The position numbers and the translations under genes are program-made. Shown here piece by piece: positions 53,169 to 61,652 of a stretch of DNA of 64,000 bases. Each line of letters starts with the position of its first letter. Within the stretch, counting starts at the first letter, position 1. This DNA comes from Solwaraspora sp. WMMD792 (GTDB taxonomy: Bacteria > Actinomycetota > Actinomycetes > Mycobacteriales > Micromonosporaceae): NCBI RefSeq assembly GCF_029626105.1, contig NZ_JARUBH010000009.1, forward strand, positions 1,488,001-1,552,000, in the 5' to 3' direction. The notes below the pieces were generated by a model, which was not told the origin of the DNA, did no database searches, and saw only the letters and a list, made by a program, of their open reading frames with translations.

Positions 53169-55678
53169 CCGACGGCGGTGACGTGCAGCACCGCGCTGCC
53201 CGCCTCGTCCGAGGCGGCGAGGTCCACCTCGGCGCTGATCCCCCAGTCGTGGTCCTCGGCCGGGTCGGCGAAGATCTGCCGGACCAGCCAACGCTCCCGC
53301 TCCTGCGTGATCAGCAGCAGCGCCGGCCCACGCGCGTCCGGCCCGGTGCCGATCTCGTCGTACTCGTCGAAGTACGGCTCCAGCGCGTCGGCCCAGGCGT
53401 CGGCGTCCCAGCCGGAGTCGGCGTCCAGCTCGCCGAGCTCGTCGTAGCGGCGCAATGCGGCCAGCTCCACCCGGCGGAACAGCGCGTTGCGGACCAGCAC
53501 CCGGAACGCCCGGGGGTTGCCGGTGACCGCCGGCGGCCGGTCGTCGGCGACCACCGCGGCCTCGGGGTCGTCGGTCGGGTTGCGCAGCCGCTCCCATTCG
53601 TCGATCAGGCTGGAGTCGACCTGGCGGACCAGCTCACCCAGCCACTCGATGAGGTCGATCAGCTCCTCGGTCTTGGCGTCGTCGGGCACCGTCTGGCGCA
53701 GCGCCCGGTACGCGTCGGCCAGGTACCGCAGCACCAGACCTTCCGACCGGGACAGTCCGTAGAAATTGACGTACTCGACGAAGGTCATCGCCCGCTCGTA
53801 CAGGTCGCGGACCACCGACTTGGGCGCCAGCTCGTAGTCGGCCACCCACGGATGCCCCTGCCGGTACGTCTCGTACGCCATCTCCAGCAGCTCGGCCAGC
53901 GGCTTCGGGTGGGTGACCTCGTCGAGCAGTTCCAGGCGGGCCTCGTACTCGATGCCGTCGGCCTTCATCTGCGCGACCGCCTCGCCGCGCGCCTTGTGCT
54001 GCTGCGCGGAGAGGATCTGCCGGGGGTCGTCCAACGTCGCCTCGATGATCGACAGCACGTCGAGCGGGTACGTCGGCGACTCCACGTCGAGCAGTTCGAT
54101 CGCGGCCAGCGCGAACGGCGACAGCGGCTGGTTGAGCGCGAAGTCGAGTTGCAGGTCCACGGTGAGCCGGACCCGTCGGCCCTCGGCGTCCGGCTCGGGC
54201 AGCTGCTCGACCACCCCGCCGGCGCGTAGCGCCCGGTAGATGGCGATCGCCCGGCGGATGTGCCGGCGCTGCGCCGCCCGGTCCTCGTGGTTGTCGGTCA
54301 GCAGATGCCGCATCGCGGCGAACGCGTCGCCGGGTCGGCTGATCACGTTGAGCAGCATCGCGTGGCTGACCCGGAAGCTGGAGGTCAACGGCTCCGGCTC
54401 GGCCTCGACCAGCCGTTCGAAGGTGGGTTTGCCCCAGCCGATCGACCCCTCCGGCGGCTTCTTGCGGACCACCTTGCGCCGCTTCTTCGGGTCGTCACCG
54501 GCCTTGGCGAGCGCCTTCTCGTTCTCGATGACGTGCTCCGGGGCCTGAACGACGACGGTGCCGAGGGTGTCGAATCCGGCCCGGCCGGCCCGCCCGGCGA
54601 TCTGGTGGAACTCGCGGGCCTTGAGCAGCCTGGTGCGTACCCCGTCGTACTTGGACAGGCCGGTGAACAGCACCGTGCGGATCGGCACGTTGATCCCGAC
54701 GCCGAGGGTGTCGGTGCCGCAGATGACCTTGAGCAGCCCGGCCTGGGCCAGGGTCTCCACCAGTCGGCGGTACTTGGGCAGCATGCCGGCGTGGTGCACC
54801 CCGATGCCGTGGCGGACCAGCCGGGACAGGGTGCGCCCGAAGCCGGAGGAGAACCGGAAGTTGCCGATCGCCGCGGCGATCGCGTCCTTCTCCGCCCGGG
54901 TGCAGACGTTGATGCTCATCAGCGCCTGGGCTCGTTCCAGTGCCGCCGCCTGGGTGAAGTGGACCACGTACACCGGGGCCTGGTGGGTGCTGAGCAGCTC
55001 TTCGAGGGTCTCGTGCAGTGGCGTCGTCGCGTAGGTGAACATCAGCGGCACCGGCCGCTGCGCCGAGGAGACCACGGCGGTGGCCCGCCCGGTCCGCCGG
55101 GTCAGGTCGTCGACGAACCGGGTCACGTCACCGAGCGTCGCCGACATCAGCACGAACTGGGCCTGCGGCAGCTCGATCAGCGGTACCTGCCACGCCCAGC
55201 CCCGGTCCGGCTCGGCGTAGAAGTGGAACTCGTCCATCACCACCTGGCCGACGTCGGCCGCAGAACCGTCGCGTAACGCCAGGTTGGCCAGGATCTCGGC
55301 GGTGCAGCAGATGATCGGCGCGTCGGCGTTGACGCTGGCGTCACCGGTGAGCATCCCCACCTCGGACGCGCCGAAGATCTCGCAGAGCGCGAAGAACTTC
55401 TCCGACACCAGCGCCTTGATCGGCGCGGTGTAGAAGGTGACCCGGTCGTCGGCCAGGGCCGCGAAGTGCGCGCCGGTGGCGACCAGGCTCTTGCCGGAGC
55501 CGGTCGGGGTGTTCAGGATGACGTTCGCCCCGGAGACGATCTCGATCAGCGCCTCGTCCTGGTGCGGGTACAGCCCCAGCCCACGGCCGGCCGCCCAGCC
55601 GGCGAACGCCTCGTAGACGGCGTCCGGGTCCGCGCCGCGCGGCAGCAGGTCGGTCAGGGTCGGGGCGGTCTGCGTCAT
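53159..55678 (-). CDS. DEAD/DEAH helicase with DUF3516
   Basis: The 839-residue protein is a superfamily 2 helicase related to Mtr4/Ski2-like enzymes: Walker A TPTGSGKSLVATGAHF, DEFH box in QVVMDEFHFY, VLMSATLGD, and motif VI around FHQIAGRAGRAGFD. The C-terminal half matches DUF3516 (residues ~430-835). It is presumably an RNA helicase. The ATG at 55678 is used; a TTG nine bases earlier is less likely. It converges with the Cys-rich gene and shares a divergent-free gap of 53 bp with trmB, which is read in the same direction. Confidence 0.92.
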   Translation of the reverse strand: MTQTAPTLTDLLPRGADPDAVYEAFAGWAAGRGLGLYPHQDEALIEIVSGANVILNTPTGSGKSLVATGAHFAALADDRVTFYTAPIKALVSEKFFALCEIFGASEVGMLTGDASVNADAPIICCTAEILANLALRDGSAADVGQVVMDEFHFYAEPDRGWAWQVPLIELPQAQFVLMSATLGDVTRFVDDLTRRTGRATAVVSSAQRPVPLMFTYATTPLHETLEELLSTHQAPVYVVHFTQAAALERAQALMSINVCTRAEKDAIAAAIGNFRFSSGFGRTLSRLVRHGIGVHHAGMLPKYRRLVETLAQAGLLKVICGTDTLGVGINVPIRTVLFTGLSKYDGVRTRLLKAREFHQIAGRAGRAGFDTLGTVVVQAPEHVIENEKALAKAGDDPKKRRKVVRKKPPEGSIGWGKPTFERLVEAEPEPLTSSFRVSHAMLLNVISRPGDAFAAMRHLLTDNHEDRAAQRRHIRRAIAIYRALRAGGVVEQLPEPDAEGRRVRLTVDLQLDFALNQPLSPFALAAIELLDVESPTYPLDVLSIIEATLDDPRQILSAQQHKARGEAVAQMKADGIEYEARLELLDEVTHPKPLAELLEMAYETYRQGHPWVADYELAPKSVVRDLYERAMTFVEYVNFYGLSRSEGLVLRYLADAYRALRQTVPDDAKTEELIDLIEWLGELVRQVDSSLIDEWERLRNPTDDPEAAVVADDRPPAVTGNPRAFRVLVRNALFRRVELAALRRYDELGELDADSGWDADAWADALEPYFDEYDEIGTGPDARGPALLLITQERERWLVRQIFADPAEDHDWGISAEVDLAASDEAGSAVLHVTAVGQL

Positions 55679-55731
55679 GTCGGTCAATCCTGCCTGCCGC
55701 CGCCGGCGGCCGCCAACGTGGGTGACGCCCG

Positions 55732-56415
55732 TCAGCCGTCGGGCGTACCCATGACGCGTTCGAAGATCAGGTCCAGCGCAGGTCGGCCGGCGCGGACCCC
55801 ACGCCGTTCGAACTTCGTCTCCGGCCGGTACGCCGGCCGGGGCGCGTACCCGTCGTGCAGGTTGCGCAGCTGCGGGTCAGCGGTCAGCGTCGCCAGCATC
55901 GCCTCGGCGTACGGTGCCCAGTCGGTGGCGCAGTGCAGCCGCCCACCGGGCCGCAGCCGGGAGCGCAGCAGCGCCACGTGCTCGGGCCGCACCAGTCGGC
56001 GCTTGTGGTGGCGGGCCTTCGGCCACGGGTCGGGGAAGAACGCGTACACCGCGTCCAGGCTGCGTTCCGGCAGGCAGCGGCGGGCCAGGTCGAGGGCGTC
56101 GCCGGTGGCGACCCGGACGTTGGTCAGCGCGTGCTGTTCGATCAGCGCCAGCAGGTTCGCGATGCCCGGGGTGTGCACCTCGACGGCCAGGTAGTCGCGG
56201 TCACGGTCGGCCGCCGCCATCGTCGCGGTGGCGTCGCCCATGCCGAAACCGATGTCGAGTACCACCGGCGCCGTCCGACCGAACAACGCCGCTGGGTCCA
56301 GCGGCGCCGGCAGTTCGGCGACGACCGTCCGGTACGCGTCGGACAGCCGGTCGAGCGCGTCATGGTGTCGGCCGCTGAGCCGTCCCCGGCGCGGGTGGTA
56401 GGTGCGGATGCTCAC
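55732..56415 (-). CDS. trmB: tRNA (guanine-N7)-methyltransferase
   Basis: The 227-residue protein has the TrmB signature: VVLDIGFGMGDATATMAAAD (SAM site), YLAVEVHTPGIANLL, and VYAFFPDPWPKARHHKRRL, which is diagnostic. It methylates G46 of tRNA. I start it at the GTG at 56415 with TAGGCT eight bases upstream (leaderless pattern); the frame is open to 56460. It precedes the helicase gene on the same strand. Confidence 0.95.
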   Translation of the reverse strand: MSIRTYHPRRGRLSGRHHDALDRLSDAYRTVVAELPAPLDPAALFGRTAPVVLDIGFGMGDATATMAAADRDRDYLAVEVHTPGIANLLALIEQHALTNVRVATGDALDLARRCLPERSLDAVYAFFPDPWPKARHHKRRLVRPEHVALLRSRLRPGGRLHCATDWAPYAEAMLATLTADPQLRNLHDGYAPRPAYRPETKFERRGVRAGRPALDLIFERVMGTPDG

Positions 56416-56514
56416 GTGGCGACAGCCTATCTCCGATACCGAGCGTGTCCGGGGTGTCATCCAGGGCTGCGTGGTGAGAGGATCCCGGCAGCGTCGCGGA
56501 GAGGATGGTGACCG

Positions 56515-57012
56515 ATGTCCGTACGCCGTTCACTGGCCACCGCAGGGCTCGGCGTGACCCTCGCGGTCGTCGCCGGGCTGCTTGGCGCGGCCCCGGCCCG
56601 GGCCGCCGACGTGTTCGTCGATCTCAATCCGAGCACGGTGGAGTCCGGTTACCTGGTGGGCATCCGGGCCAGCTGTACCGACAACACCGCGCCGGCCACC
56701 GTCGAGTCCGACGCGTTCGGCACGGTCGAGGTGCGGCCGCAGTTCGAGGAGCTCACCGCGGCGGTGACCGTGCCGGCCGAGACGGAGGCAGGCAGCTACC
56801 GGGTGCGGTTGACCTGCCCGGACGACCGGTCGGCGGCCACCACGCTGTACGTGCTGGATCCGACCCGGCCCAGTCGTGGCCCGGCCACCGGCTTCGGTGG
56901 CACCGCCGGTGACGACGGTGCCGGCGGCCTGCTGACCGGGGTCGGCGTGATCGCTCTGGCCGCCGGTGCGGTGCTCGGCGTACTGACCCTGCGTCGGCGC
57001 CGGTCGGCCTGA
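56515..57012 (+). CDS. Probable sortase-anchored surface protein
   Basis: The 165-residue protein has an N-terminal signal peptide (ends ARA-ADV), a beta-sandwich-like domain with two Cys (RASCTDNTAPATVE and VRLTCPDDRS), then a Pro-Ala-Thr-Gly-Phe motif (RGPATGFGG), a hydrophobic segment and the Arg-rich end RRRRSA. That is the layout of a sortase-sorting signal. A class F sortase gene lies 28 bp downstream in the same orientation and is its likely processing enzyme. The motif deviates from LPxTG. Confidence 0.75.
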   Translation: MSVRRSLATAGLGVTLAVVAGLLGAAPARAADVFVDLNPSTVESGYLVGIRASCTDNTAPATVESDAFGTVEVRPQFEELTAAVTVPAETEAGSYRVRLTCPDDRSAATTLYVLDPTRPSRGPATGFGGTAGDDGAGGLLTGVGVIALAAGAVLGVLTLRRRRSA

Positions 57013-57040
57013 CCAGGCGCGGCGGGGGAGGGGACGGGCC

Positions 57041-57658
57041 GTGGCGAAGGGTGGTGGCCGAGGCTGGACCGGTCCGGCCGCGATCGTGCTGGTGCTGTTC
57101 GGGCTCTTCGCGATCGGGTCCGGCGGCGACGGCAACTGGCGGGACATCCTGGCCGGCGGCAACAATCCGCCGCCCCGGGAGTTCCCGGTGCTGGAGCCGA
57201 GCCGGCCGATCCGGATCGCCGTCCCGTCGCTCGACATCCGCGCTCCGGTGCACTCGGTCGGGCTCGCCGACGACGGGTCGATCGCCGTACCGGCGCTGCA
57301 CCGGCACAACCAGGCCGGCTGGTACGACGGAGGGCCGACTCCCGGTCAGTTCGGGCCGGCGATCATCGTCGGGCATGCCGACACCCGGGACGGGCCGTCG
57401 GTCTTCCATGATCTGGCCGACATCGAGCCGGGGGCGACCGTCGAGGTGACCCGGCGGGACCGGGTGGTGGCCGTCTTCGAGGTCAACTCGGTCGAGCACT
57501 TCGGCAAGGACGAGTTGCCGATCGAGCAGGTGTACGGCGACTACGCCCGGCCCGGCCTGCGGCTGATCACCTGCGGTGGCGAGTGGCTCGGCGACGGCAT
57601 CGGGTACGCGGACAACATCGTGGTGTTCGCCTCCCTGGTGCAGACCAGGGACAGCTGA
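57041..57658 (+). CDS. Class F sortase
   Basis: The 205-residue protein has one membrane segment (AAIVLVLFGLFAIGSG) and the sortase core: His112 in IIVGHADT and Cys178 in LITCGG. The catalytic Arg of sortases normally lies in the strand after the Cys; here that part reads GYADNIVVFA with no Arg, which I flag because I cannot align it. It probably attaches the protein encoded just upstream. The stop codon lies inside a 27-bp tandem duplication. Confidence 0.8.
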   Translation: MAKGGGRGWTGPAAIVLVLFGLFAIGSGGDGNWRDILAGGNNPPPREFPVLEPSRPIRIAVPSLDIRAPVHSVGLADDGSIAVPALHRHNQAGWYDGGPTPGQFGPAIIVGHADTRDGPSVFHDLADIEPGATVEVTRRDRVVAVFEVNSVEHFGKDELPIEQVYGDYARPGLRLITCGGEWLGDGIGYADNIVVFASLVQTRDS

Positions 57659-57711
57659 GGCGTCAGCCGGGCCTGTGACAGCTGAGGCGTCAGCCGGGCC
57701 TGTGACAGCTG
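57650..57711 (+). repeat. 27-bp tandem duplication over the sortase stop
   Basis: A 27-bp unit occurs twice in perfect copy (57650-57676 and 57677-57703) and begins a third time (8 bp). It includes the last codons and the stop of the sortase gene, so the second copy carries a second in-frame-like GACAGCTGA. A recent slip duplication is likely. Confidence 0.9.
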
Positions 57712-57893
57712 CCTGCGGGTCGGCAGGTGAACCGTTGCCGGACGGACGCCGTACCTCTGGTCGTGCCCGCTGCGGTCCCACTCCGGGGCGGCCCGTGCGG
57801 ACGAGCCTCCACCACCGCCGGCCGCCCCGGAGTGTCCCGCCATCCGGAAGGCGGAAAGATAGCCAGCACACCCAGCAGCACCGAGGAGGATTC

Positions 57894-59327
57894 ATGAGCC
57901 AGACGGCGCAGATCGGGGTCACCGGTCTGGGGGTGATGGGCCGTAACCTGGCCCGTAACCTCGCGCGGCACGGCCATGTGGTGGCGGTCCACAACCGGTC
58001 GGTCGGCCGGACCAAGGAGATGATGGCCGAGTTCGGCCACGAGGGCACCTTCCTGCCGGCGGAGAGCCCGGCCGATTTCGTGGCCTCGTTGGAACGGCCC
58101 CGCCGCGTGGTGATCATGGTCAACGCGGGGGCCGCCACCGACGCGGTGATCAACGAGTTCGCGCCCCTGCTGGAGCCGGACGACATGATCATCGATGGCG
58201 GCAACGCCCACTTCCTGGACACCCGCCGGCGGGAGGCGGAGCTGCGGGAACGCGGCCTGCACTTCGTCGGCACCGGCGTCTCCGGCGGCGAGGAGGGCGC
58301 CCTGCACGGGCCGAGCATCATGCCCGGCGGTTCGGCCGAGTCGTACGCCGCGCTCGGTCCGCTGCTGGAGGACATCTCGGCCAAGGTCGACGGCACGCCG
58401 TGCTGCGTGCGGATCGGCCCGGACGGTGCCGGCCACTTCGTCAAGATGGTCCACAACGGCATCGAGTACGCCGACATGCAGCTCATCGGTGAGGCGTACG
58501 ACCTGCTGCGCCGCGCTGGCGGGCTCACCCCGGCACAGATCGCCGACGTGTTCCGCAGCTGGAACTCCGGTCGGCTCTCCTCGTACCTGATCGAGATCAC
58601 CGCCGAGGTGCTCGGCCACAACGACGCCGTCACCGGCAAGCCGTTCGTTGACGTCGTGCTGGACCAGGCCGGCCAGAAGGGCACCGGCCGGTGGACCGTG
58701 CAGGGTGCCCTCGACCTCGGGGTGCCGGTGAGCGGCATCTCCGAGGCGGTCTTCGCCCGGTCGCTGTCCGGCCACGCCGACATCCGGGCCGCCGCCGCCG
58801 ACCTGCCGGGTCCGGTGGAGAGCTGGGCCGGGTCGGCCGACGAGCTGATCGCCGACGTCGAGCAGGCGCTGTACGCGTCGAAGATCGTCGCGTACGCGCA
58901 GGGCTTCCACCAGATCCAGGCCGGCAGCGCCGAGTACGACTGGGACATCGATCTGGGCGCGGTGGCTCGGATCTGGCGCGGCGGCTGCATCATCCGGGCC
59001 GCGTTCCTGGACAAGATCCGGGCGGCCTACGACGCGGCGCCGCAGCTGCCGACGCTGCTGACCGACGGGTACTTCGCCGAGGCGCTGGCCGGTGCCCAGC
59101 TGGGCTGGCGTCGGGTGGTGGCGACCGCCGCGCAGATTGGGGTGCCGGCTCCCGGGTTCGCCTCCGCGCTGGCCTACTACGACGGGCTGCGCGCGCCCCG
59201 GCTGCCGGCCGCCCTGATCCAGGGGCAGCGGGACTTCTTCGGCGCGCACACCTACCGCCGGGTCGACGCCGAGGGCAGCTTCCACGTGCTGTGGGCCGAC
59301 GACCGCAGCCAGGTCGAGTCTCGCTGA
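57894..59327 (+). CDS. gndA: 6-phosphogluconate dehydrogenase, decarboxylating
   Basis: The 477-residue protein has the NADP-binding GVTGLGVMGRNLARN (~8-22), the substrate motif IIDGGNAHFLDT, the catalytic VKMVHNGIEYADMQLIGEAY (Lys and Glu) and the C-terminal AALIQGQRDFFGAHTYRRVD that closes the dimer. It oxidatively decarboxylates 6-phosphogluconate to ribulose 5-phosphate and NADPH. GAGGAGGA lies seven bases before the ATG. The 235 bp upstream contain only the repeat described above and no gene. Confidence 0.97.
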   Translation: MSQTAQIGVTGLGVMGRNLARNLARHGHVVAVHNRSVGRTKEMMAEFGHEGTFLPAESPADFVASLERPRRVVIMVNAGAATDAVINEFAPLLEPDDMIIDGGNAHFLDTRRREAELRERGLHFVGTGVSGGEEGALHGPSIMPGGSAESYAALGPLLEDISAKVDGTPCCVRIGPDGAGHFVKMVHNGIEYADMQLIGEAYDLLRRAGGLTPAQIADVFRSWNSGRLSSYLIEITAEVLGHNDAVTGKPFVDVVLDQAGQKGTGRWTVQGALDLGVPVSGISEAVFARSLSGHADIRAAAADLPGPVESWAGSADELIADVEQALYASKIVAYAQGFHQIQAGSAEYDWDIDLGAVARIWRGGCIIRAAFLDKIRAAYDAAPQLPTLLTDGYFAEALAGAQLGWRRVVATAAQIGVPAPGFASALAYYDGLRAPRLPAALIQGQRDFFGAHTYRRVDAEGSFHVLWADDRSQVESR

Positions 59328-59342
59328 CCCGACCCGGCCGTA

Positions 59343-59383
59343 CGGTCGCCGTGGCTGGCGTACCCCGTCAGCCACGGCGACCG
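59343..59383. terminator. Bidirectional terminator hairpin
   Basis: A perfect ~15-bp inverted repeat (GGTCGCCGTGGCTG with its complement, 11-base loop) lies just after gndA and before the convergent xth gene. Confidence 0.8.
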
Positions 59384-59430
59384 GCAGTGGCGACCCGGCA
59401 GCGGAGACCCGCAGTCGGCGACCCGGCAGT
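59376..59430 (+). repeat. 14-bp degenerate tandem repeat
   Basis: About four copies of GGCGACCCGGCAGT, two of them with one to three changes, fill the 55 bp between the terminator and the end of xth. Non-coding on either strand as far as I can see. Confidence 0.75.
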
Positions 59431-59436
59431 GGCGGC

Positions 59437-60204
59437 TCAATCCAGGTCGACGACGACCGGGGCGTGATCGGACGGGGTCGGGCCCTTACGGGCGTCGCGG
59501 TCCACGTAGGCCGCCCGGACCCGCCGGTTGACGGTGCCGCTGGCGTAGACAAGGTCGATCCGCATGCCCATGTTCTTCGGGAACATCCCGGCCCGGTAGT
59601 CCCAGTAGGTGTACGGGTGCGGGCCCTTCATCGGTTGCGGCACCACGTCGACCAGGCCGAGGGCGAGCAGGTCGGCCAGCGCGGCCCGTTCGGCCGGGGT
59701 GACGTGGGTGGAGCCGGCGAACACCGTCGGGTCCCACACATCCGCGTCGGTGGGCGCGACGTTGAAGTCGCCGCAGACGAGCAGATCGGTGGCGGCCTCC
59801 GCGGCGAGCGCGCGGCGCAGCCCGGCCAGCCAGTCCAGCTTGTACGTGTAGTGCGCCGAGTCGGGGCTGCGACCGTTCGGCACGTACACCGACCAGACCC
59901 GGACCCCGGCGCAGGTCGCCGCGACGGATCTGGCCTCCGGCAGCGGAAAGCCGGGCTCGGCGTCGAACCCGGTCCGCACGTCGTCGAGCCCGACCCGGGA
60001 CAGCACCGCGACGCCGTTCCAGCGACCATCGCCGTGCGCCGCGACCTCGTAGCCGAGGTCACCGACCTCGGCGGCCGGAAACGCGGCCGCCGCGCACTTG
60101 GTCTCCTGCAGACACACGACGTCCGGTGCGGTGTCGGCCAGCCAGCCGAGTAGCCGGTTCAGCCGGGCCTTGACCGAGTTGACGTTCCAGGTGGCGATCC
60201 GCAC
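59437..60204 (-). CDS. xthA: Exodeoxyribonuclease III
   Basis: The 255-residue protein is an AP endonuclease/exonuclease III: IATWNVNSVKARL, VVCLQETKC (catalytic Glu), YVPNGRSPDS, LVCGDFNVAPTDADVWD (Asp/Asn) and PSDHAPVVVDLD (His) are in order. It cuts 5' of abasic sites in DNA repair. The GTG at 60204 is taken as start; the frame opens a few codons earlier. Confidence 0.95.
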   Translation of the reverse strand: MRIATWNVNSVKARLNRLLGWLADTAPDVVCLQETKCAAAAFPAAEVGDLGYEVAAHGDGRWNGVAVLSRVGLDDVRTGFDAEPGFPLPEARSVAATCAGVRVWSVYVPNGRSPDSAHYTYKLDWLAGLRRALAAEAATDLLVCGDFNVAPTDADVWDPTVFAGSTHVTPAERAALADLLALGLVDVVPQPMKGPHPYTYWDYRAGMFPKNMGMRIDLVYASGTVNRRVRAAYVDRDARKGPTPSDHAPVVVDLD

Positions 60205-60299
60205 CCGGCCAGCGTGCCACAACACCGATCTGGTTGACCGGACCGGGCGGGCTTGACCCGGGGCGGGCGGGTCACCCGGGGCAGGCCGCCCTGAGCCGG

Positions 60300-61217
60300 T
60301 CAGCCGGGCAGGTCACCGGGCCGGGTCTGCTCGGCGAGGAAGCGCTCCAGCTCCGCGCCCAGCTCGTCGGCGGTCGGCAGCGGCCCGCTGGACTCGGCGA
60401 GCAGATTGGTGCCGGACCGACCCCGGGTGAAGCTGTCGTACTGCTCCTCCAACGCACTGACCAGGGATCCGGCCTCCTCGGTCTGGGCTACCTGCCGGTC
60501 GATGTCCTCCCGGACCGCCTCGGCGGCGTTGTGCAACTGCTCGGTGGGCAGCAACAGACCGGTGGTCCGCGAGACGGAGTTGAGCAGCAGCTCGGCGGCG
60601 GCGGGGTACTCGGCCTGGGCCACGTAGTGCGGGACGTGCACGGCGAAGCCGACCGCGTCGTGGCCCTGCTGACCGAGGCGGTATTCCAGCAGGTGCCCGG
60701 CGCTGCCCGGCACCTGGACCCGCTGCAGCCAGGGTTCGTAGCCGCTGATCAGCTCGCGACGGCTGGCGTGTGCGGTGACCCCGGTCGGCCGGGTGTGCGG
60801 CACCGCCATCGGGATGGCGTTCAGCCCGATCGTGGTGCCGACGTTGAGCCGGCGGTTCACCGCGATCGCCGCGGCGGTGAACCGTTCCCACTGCAGGTCA
60901 GGCTCGGGGCCACCGAGCAGCAGGAAAGGCGTGCCGGCGTCGTCACGCATCAGGTGGACCTCGAGCCGGGGCTCCTCGTAGTGCTCCCAGTGGTCCTCGA
61001 CGAAGAGCATCACCGGTCGGCGGGACCGGTAGTCGAGCAGTTGGTCGATGTCGAAGGTGGCCACGACCTCGTGCTCGAGGGAGGCGAGCAGGTGCTCACG
61101 GGCGAGTCGGGTCGCGTTGCCGGCATCGACGAAACCCGTCATCGCCTGGATCAGCACCGGCTGACCGAGCTCGGGCACCTCGTCGACGACGTCGTAGAGC
61201 TCGTGTGGGTCGAGCAC
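60300..61217 (-). CDS. PAC2 family protein
   Basis: The 305-residue protein is a PAC2 (proteasome assembly chaperone-like) family member: LDPHELYDVVDEVPELGQPV, VLIQAMTGFVDAGNA, LLGGPEPDLQWERF and GVTAHASRREL are family-typical. Eukaryotic relatives assist proteasome assembly; actinobacterial ones lack a defined role. I start at the GTG 61217, nine bases after AGGAGG; a TTG directly abuts that site. It ends with a helical Glu-rich tail. The 74 bp to xth hold no gene. Confidence 0.88.
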   Translation of the reverse strand: MLDPHELYDVVDEVPELGQPVLIQAMTGFVDAGNATRLAREHLLASLEHEVVATFDIDQLLDYRSRRPVMLFVEDHWEHYEEPRLEVHLMRDDAGTPFLLLGGPEPDLQWERFTAAAIAVNRRLNVGTTIGLNAIPMAVPHTRPTGVTAHASRRELISGYEPWLQRVQVPGSAGHLLEYRLGQQGHDAVGFAVHVPHYVAQAEYPAAAELLLNSVSRTTGLLLPTEQLHNAAEAVREDIDRQVAQTEEAGSLVSALEEQYDSFTRGRSGTNLLAESSGPLPTADELGAELERFLAEQTRPGDLPG

Positions 61218-61652
61218 CGGGCGCAACCTCCTCAGAACGGTACGGCGGGTACGGCATCTCCAATTGCGGCAACGCTAGTCCCATGCCGGCGCATTCCGGT
61301 TTCCGGGCGTCGATCCGACACGGTGGACTACTCACGGTTCAGTAGCGGACACGACAAGTCAACATCCGCTGGTCGGCTGCTGTCTGTCCGGGGGATGCCG
61401 CATCCGGCGGGAGGGATGATCCGGCCGGCCGGACGGGGGAGTGATGGGGTGGTGACGGGAGGCGGTCGATTAACAGGTGATAAATGCCGCAGTAAACAGT
61501 GAAGAGCGAAATTTCGTTTACCGGTGGTTTGGCGTGATCGGTCAGTCGTGCCGATGCCGCTGAGGGATCGTCCGATTATCCGAGGAGAGAATGTGGCGCC
61601 CATCACAAAATCACCCTAGGTAATCGGGGTTCGGCCTGCCTAGCCTCGTCGA
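61218..61652. other. Long AT-richer leader before the lysozyme-like gene
   Basis: These 435 bp contain no convincing gene on either strand. The right part (from ~61465) is AT-richer than the surrounding DNA (ACAGGTGATAAATG, GCGAAATTTCGT) and carries the palindrome CGAAATTTCG. A TAGCCT hexamer ends six bases before the ATG at 61653, so the mRNA is probably leaderless from there or there is an upstream start too. I could not match a known riboswitch. Confidence 0.5.

Noticed and set aside
61328..61606. Small open frame on the minus strand
   Set aside because: No ribosome site, no likeness to known proteins, composition typical of non-coding leader DNA.
61440..61652. Cyclic di-AMP riboswitch before the lysozyme-like gene
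   Set aside because: I looked for the conserved core of that class and did not find it.
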